This document shows positions 50,295 to 58,226 of a stretch of 64,000 bases of DNA, in pieces (the stretch's first letter is position 1; each line of letters begins with the position of its first letter). Position numbers and translations under genes: made by a program. The stretch covers positions 367,093 to 431,092 of the forward strand of contig JAVJSI010000014.1 of the NCBI GenBank assembly GCA_040219515.1. Direction: 5' to 3'. The DNA is from Acidimicrobiales bacterium. GTDB lineage: Bacteria; Actinomycetota; Acidimicrobiia; Acidimicrobiales; Aldehydirespiratoraceae. Below the pieces are notes generated by a model. That model was not told where the DNA came from. It saw only the letters and a program-made list of their open reading frames with translations, and did no database searches.

Positions 50295-51026
50295 ATGGTT
50301 CACCACTCGTTCATCTCTCATGTCTCGCGCCGCGCGTGTGCGCTCGCGATCGTTGCGCTCGTCTGCGGCTGGTCGTCCTCGGCCGCGGCGGCGGGTGCCG
50401 ACGACGAGCTTCGGGTCGACGACGAGCCGCAGGCCCTGACCCTGCCGGCTCCGTTCGAGTGCGGCACCGAATGGGTCGGCTCCACCTACGGCGGCCACGG
50501 TGCCAACAACTGGAACCTCGATCTCAACCGCAGCGGCGGCGACGGTACTGATCTGGGCCAGCCGATCCTGGCCCAGGCCGACGGCACCGTGGTGTGGTTC
50601 AAGGAGAGTGGCCACAACAACAACGCCGGCACCTACATCGAGATCGACTACGGCGACGTCACCGTGCGGTACATCCACCTCGTCGAGTGGTCGATCCCGA
50701 GTGAGCTCGCCGAGATCGGTACGCCGGTCCTCGCCGGTGAGACGATCGGTCTTCTCGGCGCCACCGGCCGGGCGAGCGGGCCCCACCTCCACCTGGAGTA
50801 CTGGGACAGCGCCGGCTACGACGACACCGCCTGGTACCAGTTGCCGCGTGAGAATCAGATCCCGGTGGCCTTCGCCGGACAACCGATGATCGCCACGCCG
50901 GGCCGGCCCACCGCGTCGGTGGAGTCGACGAACTGCCCCGAGCCGACGGCAGAAGAGTTGCGCAACGACGCCCGCCTCGGGCGTTTGCTCGAGGACCGAC
51001 GAATTCTCCGCGTCCTGAGCTGGTAG
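50295..51026 (+). CDS. Exported M23 (LytM-type) peptidase-like protein
   Basis: 243 residues. Signal peptide with ALAIVALVCGWSSSAAAAG. The M23 domain shows LGQPILAQADGTVVWFKESGHN (strand with conserved GTV), YIEIDYGDVTVRYIHL, TGRASGPHLHLEYW (HxH zinc ligands). The first zinc ligand His would lie before NWNLDLN, but the His of the normal H-x3-D spacing is not present at the exact position; a His stands eight residues before that Asp (GHGANNWNLDL). So metal binding, and hence activity, is uncertain. Role: cell-wall hydrolysis or a cell-wall scaffold. Confidence 0.75.
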   Translation: MVHHSFISHVSRRACALAIVALVCGWSSSAAAAGADDELRVDDEPQALTLPAPFECGTEWVGSTYGGHGANNWNLDLNRSGGDGTDLGQPILAQADGTVVWFKESGHNNNAGTYIEIDYGDVTVRYIHLVEWSIPSELAEIGTPVLAGETIGLLGATGRASGPHLHLEYWDSAGYDDTAWYQLPRENQIPVAFAGQPMIATPGRPTASVESTNCPEPTAEELRNDARLGRLLEDRRILRVLSW

Positions 51027-51065
51027 CGCCCGAGCTGACCAGATCCGGAGCAGACACTGGCGGCA

Positions 51066-51443
51066 TCAGTCGGGGAGGCGTTCCTCGATCGCCGTCACGA
51101 GACCCTCGAGGTCGTCGACGGTGACGGTGAGCGCCGAGTGGTCCTTGTTGCCGATCACCCGGCGGACCGGCTCGTCGAAGTGCACGCAGACCCCGCCGTG
51201 GGTGGCGGTACCGAAGGTGATTCCGTCGTCGGCGAACGACAACCGCATGCCCACGGCCTTCCACCAGCGGTAGCCGTGCGTGGCGTGCGCACCGGTCACG
51301 TTGGTCATCGGTGTCGCCAGGCGCTTCCGACCGAACGTGGCGACGAAGGTGTCGTCGTCGACGGTCACGCCGTCGGTGTCCTTCACGCCGAGCGGGAGGC
51401 ACAGCAGCCGGTAGCGGGAGTCGAGTCGGTAGGGGAAGAACAC
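51066..51443 (-). CDS. Conserved hypothetical protein
   Basis: 125 residues, soluble, mixed alpha/beta (FFPYRLDSRYRLLCLPLGVKDTDGVTV, LATPMTNVTGAHATHGYRWWKAVGMRLSF, GVCVHFDEPVRRVI, ALTVTVDDLEGLVTAIEERL). I recognise no named family, but strand-rich segments and the short length suggest an actinobacterial conserved hypothetical. The GTG at 51443 has GAGG about 8 nt upstream. It is convergent with the M23 peptidase gene. Confidence 0.6.
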   Translation of the reverse strand: MFFPYRLDSRYRLLCLPLGVKDTDGVTVDDDTFVATFGRKRLATPMTNVTGAHATHGYRWWKAVGMRLSFADDGITFGTATHGGVCVHFDEPVRRVIGNKDHSALTVTVDDLEGLVTAIEERLPD

Positions 51444-51517
51444 GGGTGCACCTCGCTGGTCACCCGTCAGTGTGGCACGACGGTCGGTGGGGCATGACCG
51501 CGCGCCTCGCGCTCCCT

Positions 51518-51742
51518 TCAGGTGAGGTCGATGATCTCGCGATCGTCCGAGAGACTCAGTCGCGGCGCAGCGAGACTGGCGGCCCGGGCCTGCGCGAGAC
51601 GCGCCGACACGCGGGCGGTGCCGCTGGCCGGATCCGATGGCTCGAGACGGGCGGCGAGGCGCTGGACCCGGCGTTGCCGGAACGCCGCGTCGAGGACGGC
51701 GTCGGATTCGTAGCTGTGGATGGGAGGGGTGGATTCGTTCAC
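51518..51742 (-). CDS. Small hypothetical protein
   Basis: 74 residues, highly charged and helical (ESDAVLDAAFRQRRVQRLAARLEP, ARLAQARAASLAAPRLSL), ending DDREIIDLT. No signal or membrane segment and no family recognised. The GTG start has GAGAGG 7 nt upstream. It lies between the palindromic operator region and the hypothetical gene at 51066-51443, diverging from the efflux pump gene. Confidence 0.5.
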   Translation of the reverse strand: MNESTPPIHSYESDAVLDAAFRQRRVQRLAARLEPSDPASGTARVSARLAQARAASLAAPRLSLSDDREIIDLT

Positions 51743-51830
51743 GAGAGAACCTCTCGGTATCGGGGGGGTGCCTATGGGTCTTTCGACCCAGGTCCTCGGC
51801 CCCTTTACGAACTTGTGACGATCGGCACGA

Positions 51831-51873
51831 AATGAAACGTAGTCGTTTCACACCGAAACGACTACGTTTCATT
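51831..51873 (+). promoter_or_regulatory. Perfect 19-bp inverted repeat, probable TetR operator
   Basis: AATGAAACGTAGTCGTTTC, a 5-nt spacer and its exact reverse complement. Each arm contains a GAAACG-N4-CGTTTC palindrome, so the site could bind two regulator dimers. It ends 2 nt before the ATG of the efflux gene, so a bound regulator would block the start of transcription or translation. The TetR gene at 53441 is the obvious candidate ligand protein. Confidence 0.75.
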
Positions 51874-51875
51874 GA

Positions 51876-53444
51876 ATGCCCCAGTCTGTCGTCCACGAAA
51901 CGCCCCTGCACCAGCAGCCGGAGATCGCCGATCGGCGATGGTTCCTGCTCGGCATCATGTGCTTGAGCCTCGTCATGGTCGTGATGGCCGTGTCGGGCCT
52001 CAACGTGGCCATTCCGTCGATCCAGCAGAGTCTCGGAGCCACCGCAACCGATCTCCAGTGGATCATCGACTCCTACGCGATCATCTTCGCGGGGCTGTTG
52101 TTGTCGGCCGGCGCCATCGGCGACCGCTTCGGGCGAAAGCGTGCGCTGCAGGGCGGTCTGCTCCTGTTCGGCTTCGGCTCGATCATCGGTACGGTCGTCG
52201 ACTCGGTCGAACTGGTCATCGTCGCCCGCACGATCATGGGCGTCGGCGCCGCGTTCGTGATGCCGGCCACCCTGTCGATCATCACGGCCGTCTTCCCGCC
52301 CGAGGAACGCAGCAAGGCCATCGCCGTCTGGGCCGGGTTTGCCGGTGCCGGCGGCGCGCTCGGTCCGCTGGTTGTCGGGTTCCTCCTCACCGACTGGTGG
52401 GTCTTCCCGGCCTACTGGTGGGGCGCCGCGTTCCTCGTGAACGTCTTCCTCGTGGTCGGCGTGTTCACCGCGGTGACCATCTGGGCGCCCCGCTCGAAGG
52501 ACGACGAGGCCACGCCGCTCGACCCGATCGGGGCGGTGCTCTCGATCGTCGGACTCGCCGCGCTGCTCTACGCCATCATCGAGGGCCCGGTGAAGGGCTG
52601 GACCAGCGGCGAGGTACTCGCTGCCGGCATCATCGCCGCCGTCACCCTCGTCGGTTTCGTGGCCTGGGAGCTTCGAGCCACTCATCCGATGCTGCCGATG
52701 TCGTACTTTCGAGATCGCGGGTTCTCCCTCGGCGCCGGCGTGGTGACCTTCGCCTTCGGGGTGATGTTCGGCTTCTTCTTTCTGGTGACCCAGTTCCTGC
52801 AGTTCGTGCGGGGTTACTCGCCGCTCGACGCCGGCGTCGCCACATTGCCGTTGGCGGCCACGCTCGTCATCGTCTCCCCCCGCAGCGCGATGCTGGCCGA
52901 GAAGGTGGGTGGCCCCAAGGTGATGGCGGCCGGATTCGCATTCATCACGGCGGGCTTCATCGCCATGTCGACCATCGACACGTCGTCGCACTTCCTCGAG
53001 TTCGCCGGCGCTCTGGTGCTGCTCGGGATCGGCATGGGCATCACCGTCGCCCCGGCCACCGGATCGATCATGTCGGCGGTGCCGCTGAACAAGGCCGGCG
53101 TGGGTTCCGCTGTGAACGACACCACCCGCGAGGTCGGCGGTGCGCTCGGCATCGCCGTGCTGGGGTCGATCGCCAACTCGATCTACCGCTCGAATGTCGA
53201 CGGCGACGTGCTCGCGGCGTTGCCCACCGACGCGGCCGATGCGGCCGGCGAGTCGGTCGGCGCCGCAGTGCAGATCGCGTCGTCGTTGCCGGCCGACGTC
53301 GGTGGTGTGCTCAACACCGCTGCCGGTGAGGCGTTCACGACGGCGTTCGGCAACGCCCTGCTCGCCGGCGCCGGTGTGGCCGCGCTGATGGGCATCGTCG
53401 TGGTGCTGGCCGGTCGGGGTGACTCGGTCGGTGAGCGCCCGTGA
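51876..53444 (+). CDS. DHA2-family (14-helix) drug:H+ antiporter, MFS
   Basis: 522 residues with about 14 membrane helices (LMVVMAVSGLNVAIPSIQQSL begins helix 1). Motif A GAIGDRFGRKR is in the first intracellular loop, and PATLSIITAVFPPEERSKAIAVWAGFAGAGGALGP is the antiporter motif C region. Similar proteins (EmrB/QacA) expel hydrophobic cations and antibiotics. Its ATG lies just inside the palindromic operator. The 3' end overlaps the TetR gene by 4 bp (GTGA), so regulator and pump form one operon. Confidence 0.9.
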   Translation: MPQSVVHETPLHQQPEIADRRWFLLGIMCLSLVMVVMAVSGLNVAIPSIQQSLGATATDLQWIIDSYAIIFAGLLLSAGAIGDRFGRKRALQGGLLLFGFGSIIGTVVDSVELVIVARTIMGVGAAFVMPATLSIITAVFPPEERSKAIAVWAGFAGAGGALGPLVVGFLLTDWWVFPAYWWGAAFLVNVFLVVGVFTAVTIWAPRSKDDEATPLDPIGAVLSIVGLAALLYAIIEGPVKGWTSGEVLAAGIIAAVTLVGFVAWELRATHPMLPMSYFRDRGFSLGAGVVTFAFGVMFGFFFLVTQFLQFVRGYSPLDAGVATLPLAATLVIVSPRSAMLAEKVGGPKVMAAGFAFITAGFIAMSTIDTSSHFLEFAGALVLLGIGMGITVAPATGSIMSAVPLNKAGVGSAVNDTTREVGGALGIAVLGSIANSIYRSNVDGDVLAALPTDAADAAGESVGAAVQIASSLPADVGGVLNTAAGEAFTTAFGNALLAGAGVAALMGIVVVLAGRGDSVGERP

Positions 53445-54025
53445 CCGACGATTCGGGCGGCGACGAGCTCGACCCACGGGTCGAGCGCTCGCGTCGCGTC
53501 ATCGGTGAGGCCGCGCTGGCCGAGATGGCCGAGGTGGGCTACGGCGCGCTGACCGTCGAGGGCATCGCGAAGCGGGCCGGCGTGTCCAAGGCGACGATCT
53601 ATCGCCAGTGGTCGGGCAAGCTCGAGGTCATCGGGGCGGCCCTCGATCAGCTGAAGGCCACCATCCCACGCGACGAACTCCTGCCGCCGCGGGACCGCGT
53701 CGTGGCCATGCTCGCGTGGATGGCCGATCACTTCGGCGCAGCCGATGAGCCCGTGGCCGCCTGTTTCCCGGCCATGGTGAGCGCGGCGCAGTACGACCCT
53801 GCGGTGCGCGAGTTCCACCACCGGTTCGCCGCCGATCGCCGCCAGGTGCTGGTCGACACGATCGTCGCGGGCCAGCAGCTCGGCCAGATCGATGCCGGCC
53901 TCGACCCGCGCCTGACCGCGGAACTCCTGGTCGGCCCGATCTTCTACCGCCGCCTGATGACCGACACCCCCTTCCCGGCCGACCAGGTCGACAAGCTCGT
54001 CGACACCGTCCTCGGCCCGCCATGA
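53441..54025 (+). CDS. TetR-family repressor of the efflux operon
   Basis: 194 residues. HTH: ALAEMAEVGYGALTVEGIAKRAGVSKATIYRQWSGKLEVI, then a helical TetR_C_11-like regulatory domain with DQLKATIPRDELLPPRDRVVAMLAWMADHF. GTG start overlapping the stop of the pump gene. It probably represses its own operon at the 43-bp palindrome 51831-51873 (inference from location and symmetry). Confidence 0.88.
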   Translation: MTDDSGGDELDPRVERSRRVIGEAALAEMAEVGYGALTVEGIAKRAGVSKATIYRQWSGKLEVIGAALDQLKATIPRDELLPPRDRVVAMLAWMADHFGAADEPVAACFPAMVSAAQYDPAVREFHHRFAADRRQVLVDTIVAGQQLGQIDAGLDPRLTAELLVGPIFYRRLMTDTPFPADQVDKLVDTVLGPP

Positions 54026-54049
54026 CGGGGTTCCACGCCGCACCCCGTT

Positions 54050-54098
54050 GTTCTGGTGGACCATTTGTGCGGAATCCGCACAAATGGTCCACCAGAAC
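54050..54098 (+). promoter_or_regulatory. Perfect 24-bp inverted repeat with 1-nt spacer
   Basis: Left arm 54050-54073 (begins GTTCTGGTGGACC, ends TTTGTGCGGA) and right arm 54075-54098 are exact reverse complements around a single A at 54074. It lies 25 bp after the TetR gene and 66 bp before the next ATG. It could be a terminator hairpin (no T-run follows) or an operator; its length and perfection are unusual for either. Confidence 0.7.
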
Positions 54099-54117
54099 GA
54101 TCTGAGGGGGCATAAAA

Positions 54118-54144
54118 GCAAGTTCAAGCTTGACTTAATCGTGG
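54118..54144 (+). promoter_or_regulatory. AT-rich promoter-like region before the Rieske-fusion gene
   Basis: An AT-rich island (AAAAGCAAGTTCAAGC, then TTGACTTAATCG) in otherwise GC-rich DNA contains TCAAGCTTGA, a 10-bp palindrome, and TTGACT as a -35-like hexamer. No clear -10 box is seen at 17 nt. Confidence 0.35.
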
Positions 54145-54164
54145 GTGGGGCAGAGACTCGGCGC

Positions 54165-55871
54165 ATGGACCCTCAGCGAATCGACCCGCAGCGAACGACC
54201 ACCGCGATGGTGGGGTCGCTCGAGGATCTCGCCGTCGGCACGATGAAGATGGCCCGGGTCGGTGATCATCGTGTCGTCGTGGCCCGCACCGAATCGGGCA
54301 CGCATGCGCTCGACAACGCCTGCCCCCACCAGGGCTATGGGCTGGCCACCGGGGCCCTGGCCGGCGATCACATCACGTGTCAGTGGCACAACTGGAAGTT
54401 CTGCGTGGTCGACGGCACCTGCACGGTCGGCGAGGAGGACGTGCGGGCCCATCCCGTCGAGATCCGGGGCGATGAGGTGTGGGTGTCGGTGACCGAACCG
54501 ACCGATGAGGAGAGACTCGTCGCCCTGTGGCCGAGTCTGCGACGAGGGATCGAGGCCGATTATCGGGGCCAGATCGCCCGCGACGTCGCTCGGCTGCTCG
54601 ATGCCGGCGCCGACCCGGTCGACATCGTGTGGGAAGGCCTGCGAATCGGCGCCCCGAAGGCCGAGGACGGCATCGGTCACGAGATGGCCTCGGCCGCCGA
54701 CTGCCTGGCAGCCGTCGAACTCTTCGACGACCTGGAACGCACGCTCCCCGTCACCCAGGCGCTGGTCGGCATCAGCGAGACCACCCGCGATCGTCTGCCG
54801 TACTCACCGGATCCGGAGGTGTCGGCCCGCACAGACACGGTCGACTTCGTGGCCGCGGTCGAGGCCGAGGAGGTCGACGGTGCGATCGCCGCGTTGCAGG
54901 TGGCGCTCGCGGCCGGCGCCGACCTGGCGTCCGTTCGGCAACAGTTCGTCCAGGTCGTCTCCATGCACCACCTGAGCTACGGCCACGGGGCGATCTACAC
55001 GCAGAAGGCCTTCGAGGTGCTCGAACGGGTCGGCTGGTCACGCGCCGACGACGTCCTGCCCCACCTCGCTCGGACCATCGTCTACGGCACCCGCGAGGAC
55101 ACCTTGCCGTACATGCGCAAGGCGATGAGGGCGATCGAGGGTGTCGATCTGGCGGCGTTGGCGGTGGCCCCCGACCGACACGACACCGGTTGGGCGGGTG
55201 AACCGGCGCTTCGCCGGGTCCTGCTCGACGTCGGCGAAGCCCCCATCGAGGCGGCGGCCGCCGCCGTGATCGAGGGTGCGGGTGTGGGCGGCCTGCTCGA
55301 CGCCGTGGTGCTCGCGGTGGCCGAGCGTCTGATCCGCTACGACGAGTCGACCGACCACGATTTCACGACCGACTTCGGGTGGCTCGACATCAGCCACGGC
55401 CTGACCTACGCCCGGGCCGCGCGCTGGGCGTGGGACCACCATCCGTCGCCGGCCACGGCCCGGCTGGCGCTCTTCACCGTGTTCCTCGCCTACGACACCG
55501 GCCGCCACGAGCGACGGGCCGGGGTCACACCGCCGCGACCGCCTGGTGAGGCGACGGGCACGCTGACCGCAGCGATCGTGGCCGGCCGGGCCGACGACGC
55601 GATGGCCATCGCCGCCGCCGGTGACCCGGAAGCGGTCGGCGACGAACTCCGCCGCACTGCGCTGCTCGACGGCGCGGGGTCGTTCCTCGTGGCCGCCCAT
55701 CTCGTGAAGATGGCGCGAGCGGCGAGCGAAGAAGCCGCCACGACCGGCTCGAACCTGCCGCTGGTGGCCACCGCCCGGCTGGCCGCGGCGCCCCGCCTCG
55801 AACGCTTCGTGGCGCGCGATGTCGCCGAGGCGGTCGAGTTCGTCCGAACCGGCACACCGCCGACGCGCTGA
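54165..55871 (+). CDS. Rieske [2Fe-2S] domain fused to a large helical domain of unknown function
   Basis: 568 residues. Residues 13-110 are a complete Rieske domain: CPH (C53, H55) and CQWHNW (C72, H75). Residues about 110-568 are a helix-rich domain with many His and Trp (for instance VVSMHHLSYGHGAIYTQKAFEVLERVGW and FGWLDISHGLTYARAARWAWDHH), unlike the alpha/beta catalytic domain of ring-hydroxylating oxygenases. The paired His resemble metal- or heme-binding helical oxygenases such as questin-oxidase-like proteins, but this is weak. It starts at 54165 after a 49-bp palindrome and an AT-rich region. Confidence 0.7.
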   Translation: MDPQRIDPQRTTTAMVGSLEDLAVGTMKMARVGDHRVVVARTESGTHALDNACPHQGYGLATGALAGDHITCQWHNWKFCVVDGTCTVGEEDVRAHPVEIRGDEVWVSVTEPTDEERLVALWPSLRRGIEADYRGQIARDVARLLDAGADPVDIVWEGLRIGAPKAEDGIGHEMASAADCLAAVELFDDLERTLPVTQALVGISETTRDRLPYSPDPEVSARTDTVDFVAAVEAEEVDGAIAALQVALAAGADLASVRQQFVQVVSMHHLSYGHGAIYTQKAFEVLERVGWSRADDVLPHLARTIVYGTREDTLPYMRKAMRAIEGVDLAALAVAPDRHDTGWAGEPALRRVLLDVGEAPIEAAAAAVIEGAGVGGLLDAVVLAVAERLIRYDESTDHDFTTDFGWLDISHGLTYARAARWAWDHHPSPATARLALFTVFLAYDTGRHERRAGVTPPRPPGEATGTLTAAIVAGRADDAMAIAAAGDPEAVGDELRRTALLDGAGSFLVAAHLVKMARAASEEAATTGSNLPLVATARLAAAPRLERFVARDVAEAVEFVRTGTPPTR

Positions 55872-55900
55872 TCCCGACGGGTTGGGGGAGCGGTGGATGG

Positions 55901-56557
55901 TCAGGCCAGCTGGATCTCGTAACGGTCGCTGTCCATCGCACTCTCGACGAATCCCATGCGACGCAGGTAGGCGCCGTGTTCGGCGTCGGTGGAACGGGCC
56001 CACACCGAGCGCAACTCGAGGTCGTGGAACAGCTTCGACTCGGTGCCGTAGACATACGAACCGATCTTGAAGTCTCGATAGTCGGGGATGACGAAGTCGA
56101 GTTGGATCTCGAAGGAGTGGTCGCCGTCGGGCCGACCGATCAGCAATCCGGCGGGGACCATGTCGCGCAGGATGAAAGCCGTGACGAGGTCGTCGCTCGG
56201 CGAGTAGACGAACTCGGGTTGGAAGCGTCCCTGGATCTCCTGCCGGTAGAACTCGAGGAAGTCGAGCAGGTAGGTCGAGTCGGGATCGACATGGAGCACA
56301 CGAAAGACCTCGTCCTTGCGGCGCACCAGCTTGCGCAGGTACCAGATGTGGATCGACGAGGCGATGAGGTTGACCGCCGCGATCGGGTAGGCGCCGATGA
56401 TGAGCGAGTAGCCGAGGAACACGAGTCCGCCGGCGAGGCCGAGCAGCCGGAGGCGCAAGATCGACTTCTGGGTGATCGACAAGACGATGAGCGCGGAGCC
56501 CGTGTATCCGATCGCCTCGACCCACAGGTTGTTGTCCATGGAGGTGACCGTAGGCAC
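55901..56557 (-). CDS. YgjV-like inner-membrane protein with C-terminal soluble domain
   Basis: 218 residues. Residues 1-75 hold three hydrophobic helices (WVEAIGYTGSALIVLSIT, LRLLGLAGGLVFLGYSLIIGAY, IAAVNLIASSIHIWYLRKL) of the YgjV type. About 85-218 is a soluble alpha/beta domain (DSTYLLDFLEFYRQEIQGRF, LVTAFILRDMVPAGLLIGRP, FEIQLDFVIPDYRDFKIGSYVYG, YLRRMGFVESAMDSDRYEIQLA) that looks like an acetyltransferase (GNAT) fold. GTG start (56557) with AGGGGGACGG; an ATG at 56539 has no ribosome site. Membrane-attached acyltransferase-like protein (inference). Confidence 0.65.
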   Translation of the reverse strand: MPTVTSMDNNLWVEAIGYTGSALIVLSITQKSILRLRLLGLAGGLVFLGYSLIIGAYPIAAVNLIASSIHIWYLRKLVRRKDEVFRVLHVDPDSTYLLDFLEFYRQEIQGRFQPEFVYSPSDDLVTAFILRDMVPAGLLIGRPDGDHSFEIQLDFVIPDYRDFKIGSYVYGTESKLFHDLELRSVWARSTDAEHGAYLRRMGFVESAMDSDRYEIQLA

Positions 56558-56601
56558 CCGTCCCCCTAGTGTCCTCTCGAATCGTCGGAAAGGTCGTGCC
56601 C

Positions 56602-58170
56602 ATGCCGATTCGTTCGTCCCTGATCATCGTGTTGGCCGCGGCGGCGCTCCTCGCCACGAGCTGCAGCGACGACACCGGCGCCGACATCGACGGTGAGTCG
56701 GCGCCCACGACCGTGACCCCGGCAACGACCTCGTCGGTGCCGGCGGTCGTCGCCGCGGTGACCGGACCGATCGTGACCGGCGACGGACCGATCCTGCCGC
56801 AGCCGGCCACGCCGCTGCCCGAGGGCTATGTGGAGGAGGAGTACTTCATCGGCGGGACCGCCACCAGCTATGAGACCGTCGGCGAGTGGGGTCTCGACGG
56901 GCAGTGGGAGGCCTCGCCGGGCGAGACGGCCGACTACGAGACCCGCGTGATCGTCCGCCGACCCCCGGCCGAACGGTTCAGCGGCACCGTGGTGGTCGAG
57001 TGGCTCAATGTCACCGCAGTCGAGGCCTCGCCCGACTGGGGCTACCTGGTGGAGGAGATCGGGATCTCGGGCCACACCTATGTCGCGGTGAGTGCGCAGG
57101 CACTCGGCGTGATCGGTGGCGAGAGCCTGATCCCGGTGGAGGTCGACGCCGAGGCCGCCGCCACGACGGGGGAGGACGTCCCGGTCCCGGCCGCCGGCGG
57201 GCTCGTGGGGGCCGACCCGGCTCGCTACGGCACGCTGGCCCACCCCGGCGACGCCTACGCCTTCGACATCTACACCCAGGTCGGGGCGGCCGTCGCCGCC
57301 GGCGAAGGCGGCCTGCTCGGCGGGGAGAGCCCCTCGCAGGTGCTCGCGATCGGCGAATCGCAGTCCGCCGGCTTCCTCACGACCTATGTGAACGCCATCC
57401 ACCCGCGGACACCGGTCTACGACGGCTTCTTCGTGCACAGTCGCGGCGCAGGCGGCGCGCCGCTCGGCGGCCGTTTCGGCGACGACACGTCGTTCGTCGA
57501 CGAGGGCGCCCGCATCCGCACCGATCTCGATGTGCCGGTGTTCATGCTCGAAGCCGAAACCGACCTGACGTTGCTGGGTTACACGCTCGCTCGCCAGGAC
57601 GACACCGACCTGATCCGCACCTGGGAAGCCGCCGGTACCGCGCATGCCGACGCCCACGTGATCCGCAGCATCCTCGGCGGTCCGCGCGATGCGAGCAGCG
57701 GGTCGTTCCTCGGGTGCGCCAACCCGATCAACACCGGACCGCATCACGAGATCGCGCAGGCGGCGTTTCGTCACTTCGTGGGCTGGGCCGCCGGCGGTGC
57801 AGCGCCCCCGGCCGGTGCCCGCATCGAGACCACCGACACCGAACCGGTGGCCATCGTCCGCGACGAGCTCGGTCGGGCGCTGGGAGGCGTGCGCAATCCG
57901 CTGGTCGACGTGCCCGTCGTGATCACCACCGGCGAACCCTGGGCGGCGACCGATCTCGGTGGTGAGAGCGGCATCGACGTCTGCGCGCTGTTCGGGCAGA
58001 CGATCGCCATCGAGCGAGCGGGATTGCTGGACCTCCACGGTTCGGCGGAGGGCTATCTCGCCGCATTCGACGAATCGGCTGCCGCCGCGGTGGCCGCCGG
58101 CTTCCTGCTCGACCACGATGCCGACCAGCTCCGTGAGGAAGCCCGGGCCAACACCGGTCTCTTCGAGTGA
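56602..58170 (+). CDS. Exported alpha/beta-hydrolase-domain lipoprotein
   Basis: 522 residues. Lipoprotein signal with LATSC (Cys 21). The domain EYFIGGTATSYETVG, ETRVIVRRPPAERFSGTVVVEWLNVTA, GHTYVAVSAQALGV, and LAIGESQSAGFLTTYVNAIHP (nucleophile elbow G-E-S-Q-S) match the alpha/beta hydrolase family often found in steroid- or ester-degrading actinobacteria. The final His motif may be in GPHHEIAQAAFRHFVGW. GGAAAGG ribosome site. It begins a run of three large exported hydrolase-type lipoproteins. Confidence 0.8.
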   Translation: MPIRSSLIIVLAAAALLATSCSDDTGADIDGESAPTTVTPATTSSVPAVVAAVTGPIVTGDGPILPQPATPLPEGYVEEEYFIGGTATSYETVGEWGLDGQWEASPGETADYETRVIVRRPPAERFSGTVVVEWLNVTAVEASPDWGYLVEEIGISGHTYVAVSAQALGVIGGESLIPVEVDAEAAATTGEDVPVPAAGGLVGADPARYGTLAHPGDAYAFDIYTQVGAAVAAGEGGLLGGESPSQVLAIGESQSAGFLTTYVNAIHPRTPVYDGFFVHSRGAGGAPLGGRFGDDTSFVDEGARIRTDLDVPVFMLEAETDLTLLGYTLARQDDTDLIRTWEAAGTAHADAHVIRSILGGPRDASSGSFLGCANPINTGPHHEIAQAAFRHFVGWAAGGAAPPAGARIETTDTEPVAIVRDELGRALGGVRNPLVDVPVVITTGEPWAATDLGGESGIDVCALFGQTIAIERAGLLDLHGSAEGYLAAFDESAAAAVAAGFLLDHDADQLREEARANTGLFE

Positions 58171-58194
58171 CGGGAACCGGCCTGGTCGGTTCGC

Positions 58195-58215
58195 AAGTTA
58201 CCCGTCGGTCAACTT
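58195..58215 (+). promoter_or_regulatory. Imperfect 21-bp inverted repeat upstream of the CocE-like gene
   Basis: AAGTTA-N9-TCAACTT with outer pairs complementary and inner CCC/GG pairing (two mismatched pairs in ten). It lies 12 bp before the ATG at 58227, at the position of a promoter -10 or an operator. No Shine-Dalgarno sequence follows, so translation of the gene may be leaderless. Confidence 0.35.
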
Positions 58216-58226
58216 ACGCTGCGCAC

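Noticed and set aside
51447..53477. Very long minus-strand open frame rich in Arg, Gly, Asp and His
   Set aside because: Antisense of the MFS gene; composition is that of a shadow frame and no domain pattern is seen.
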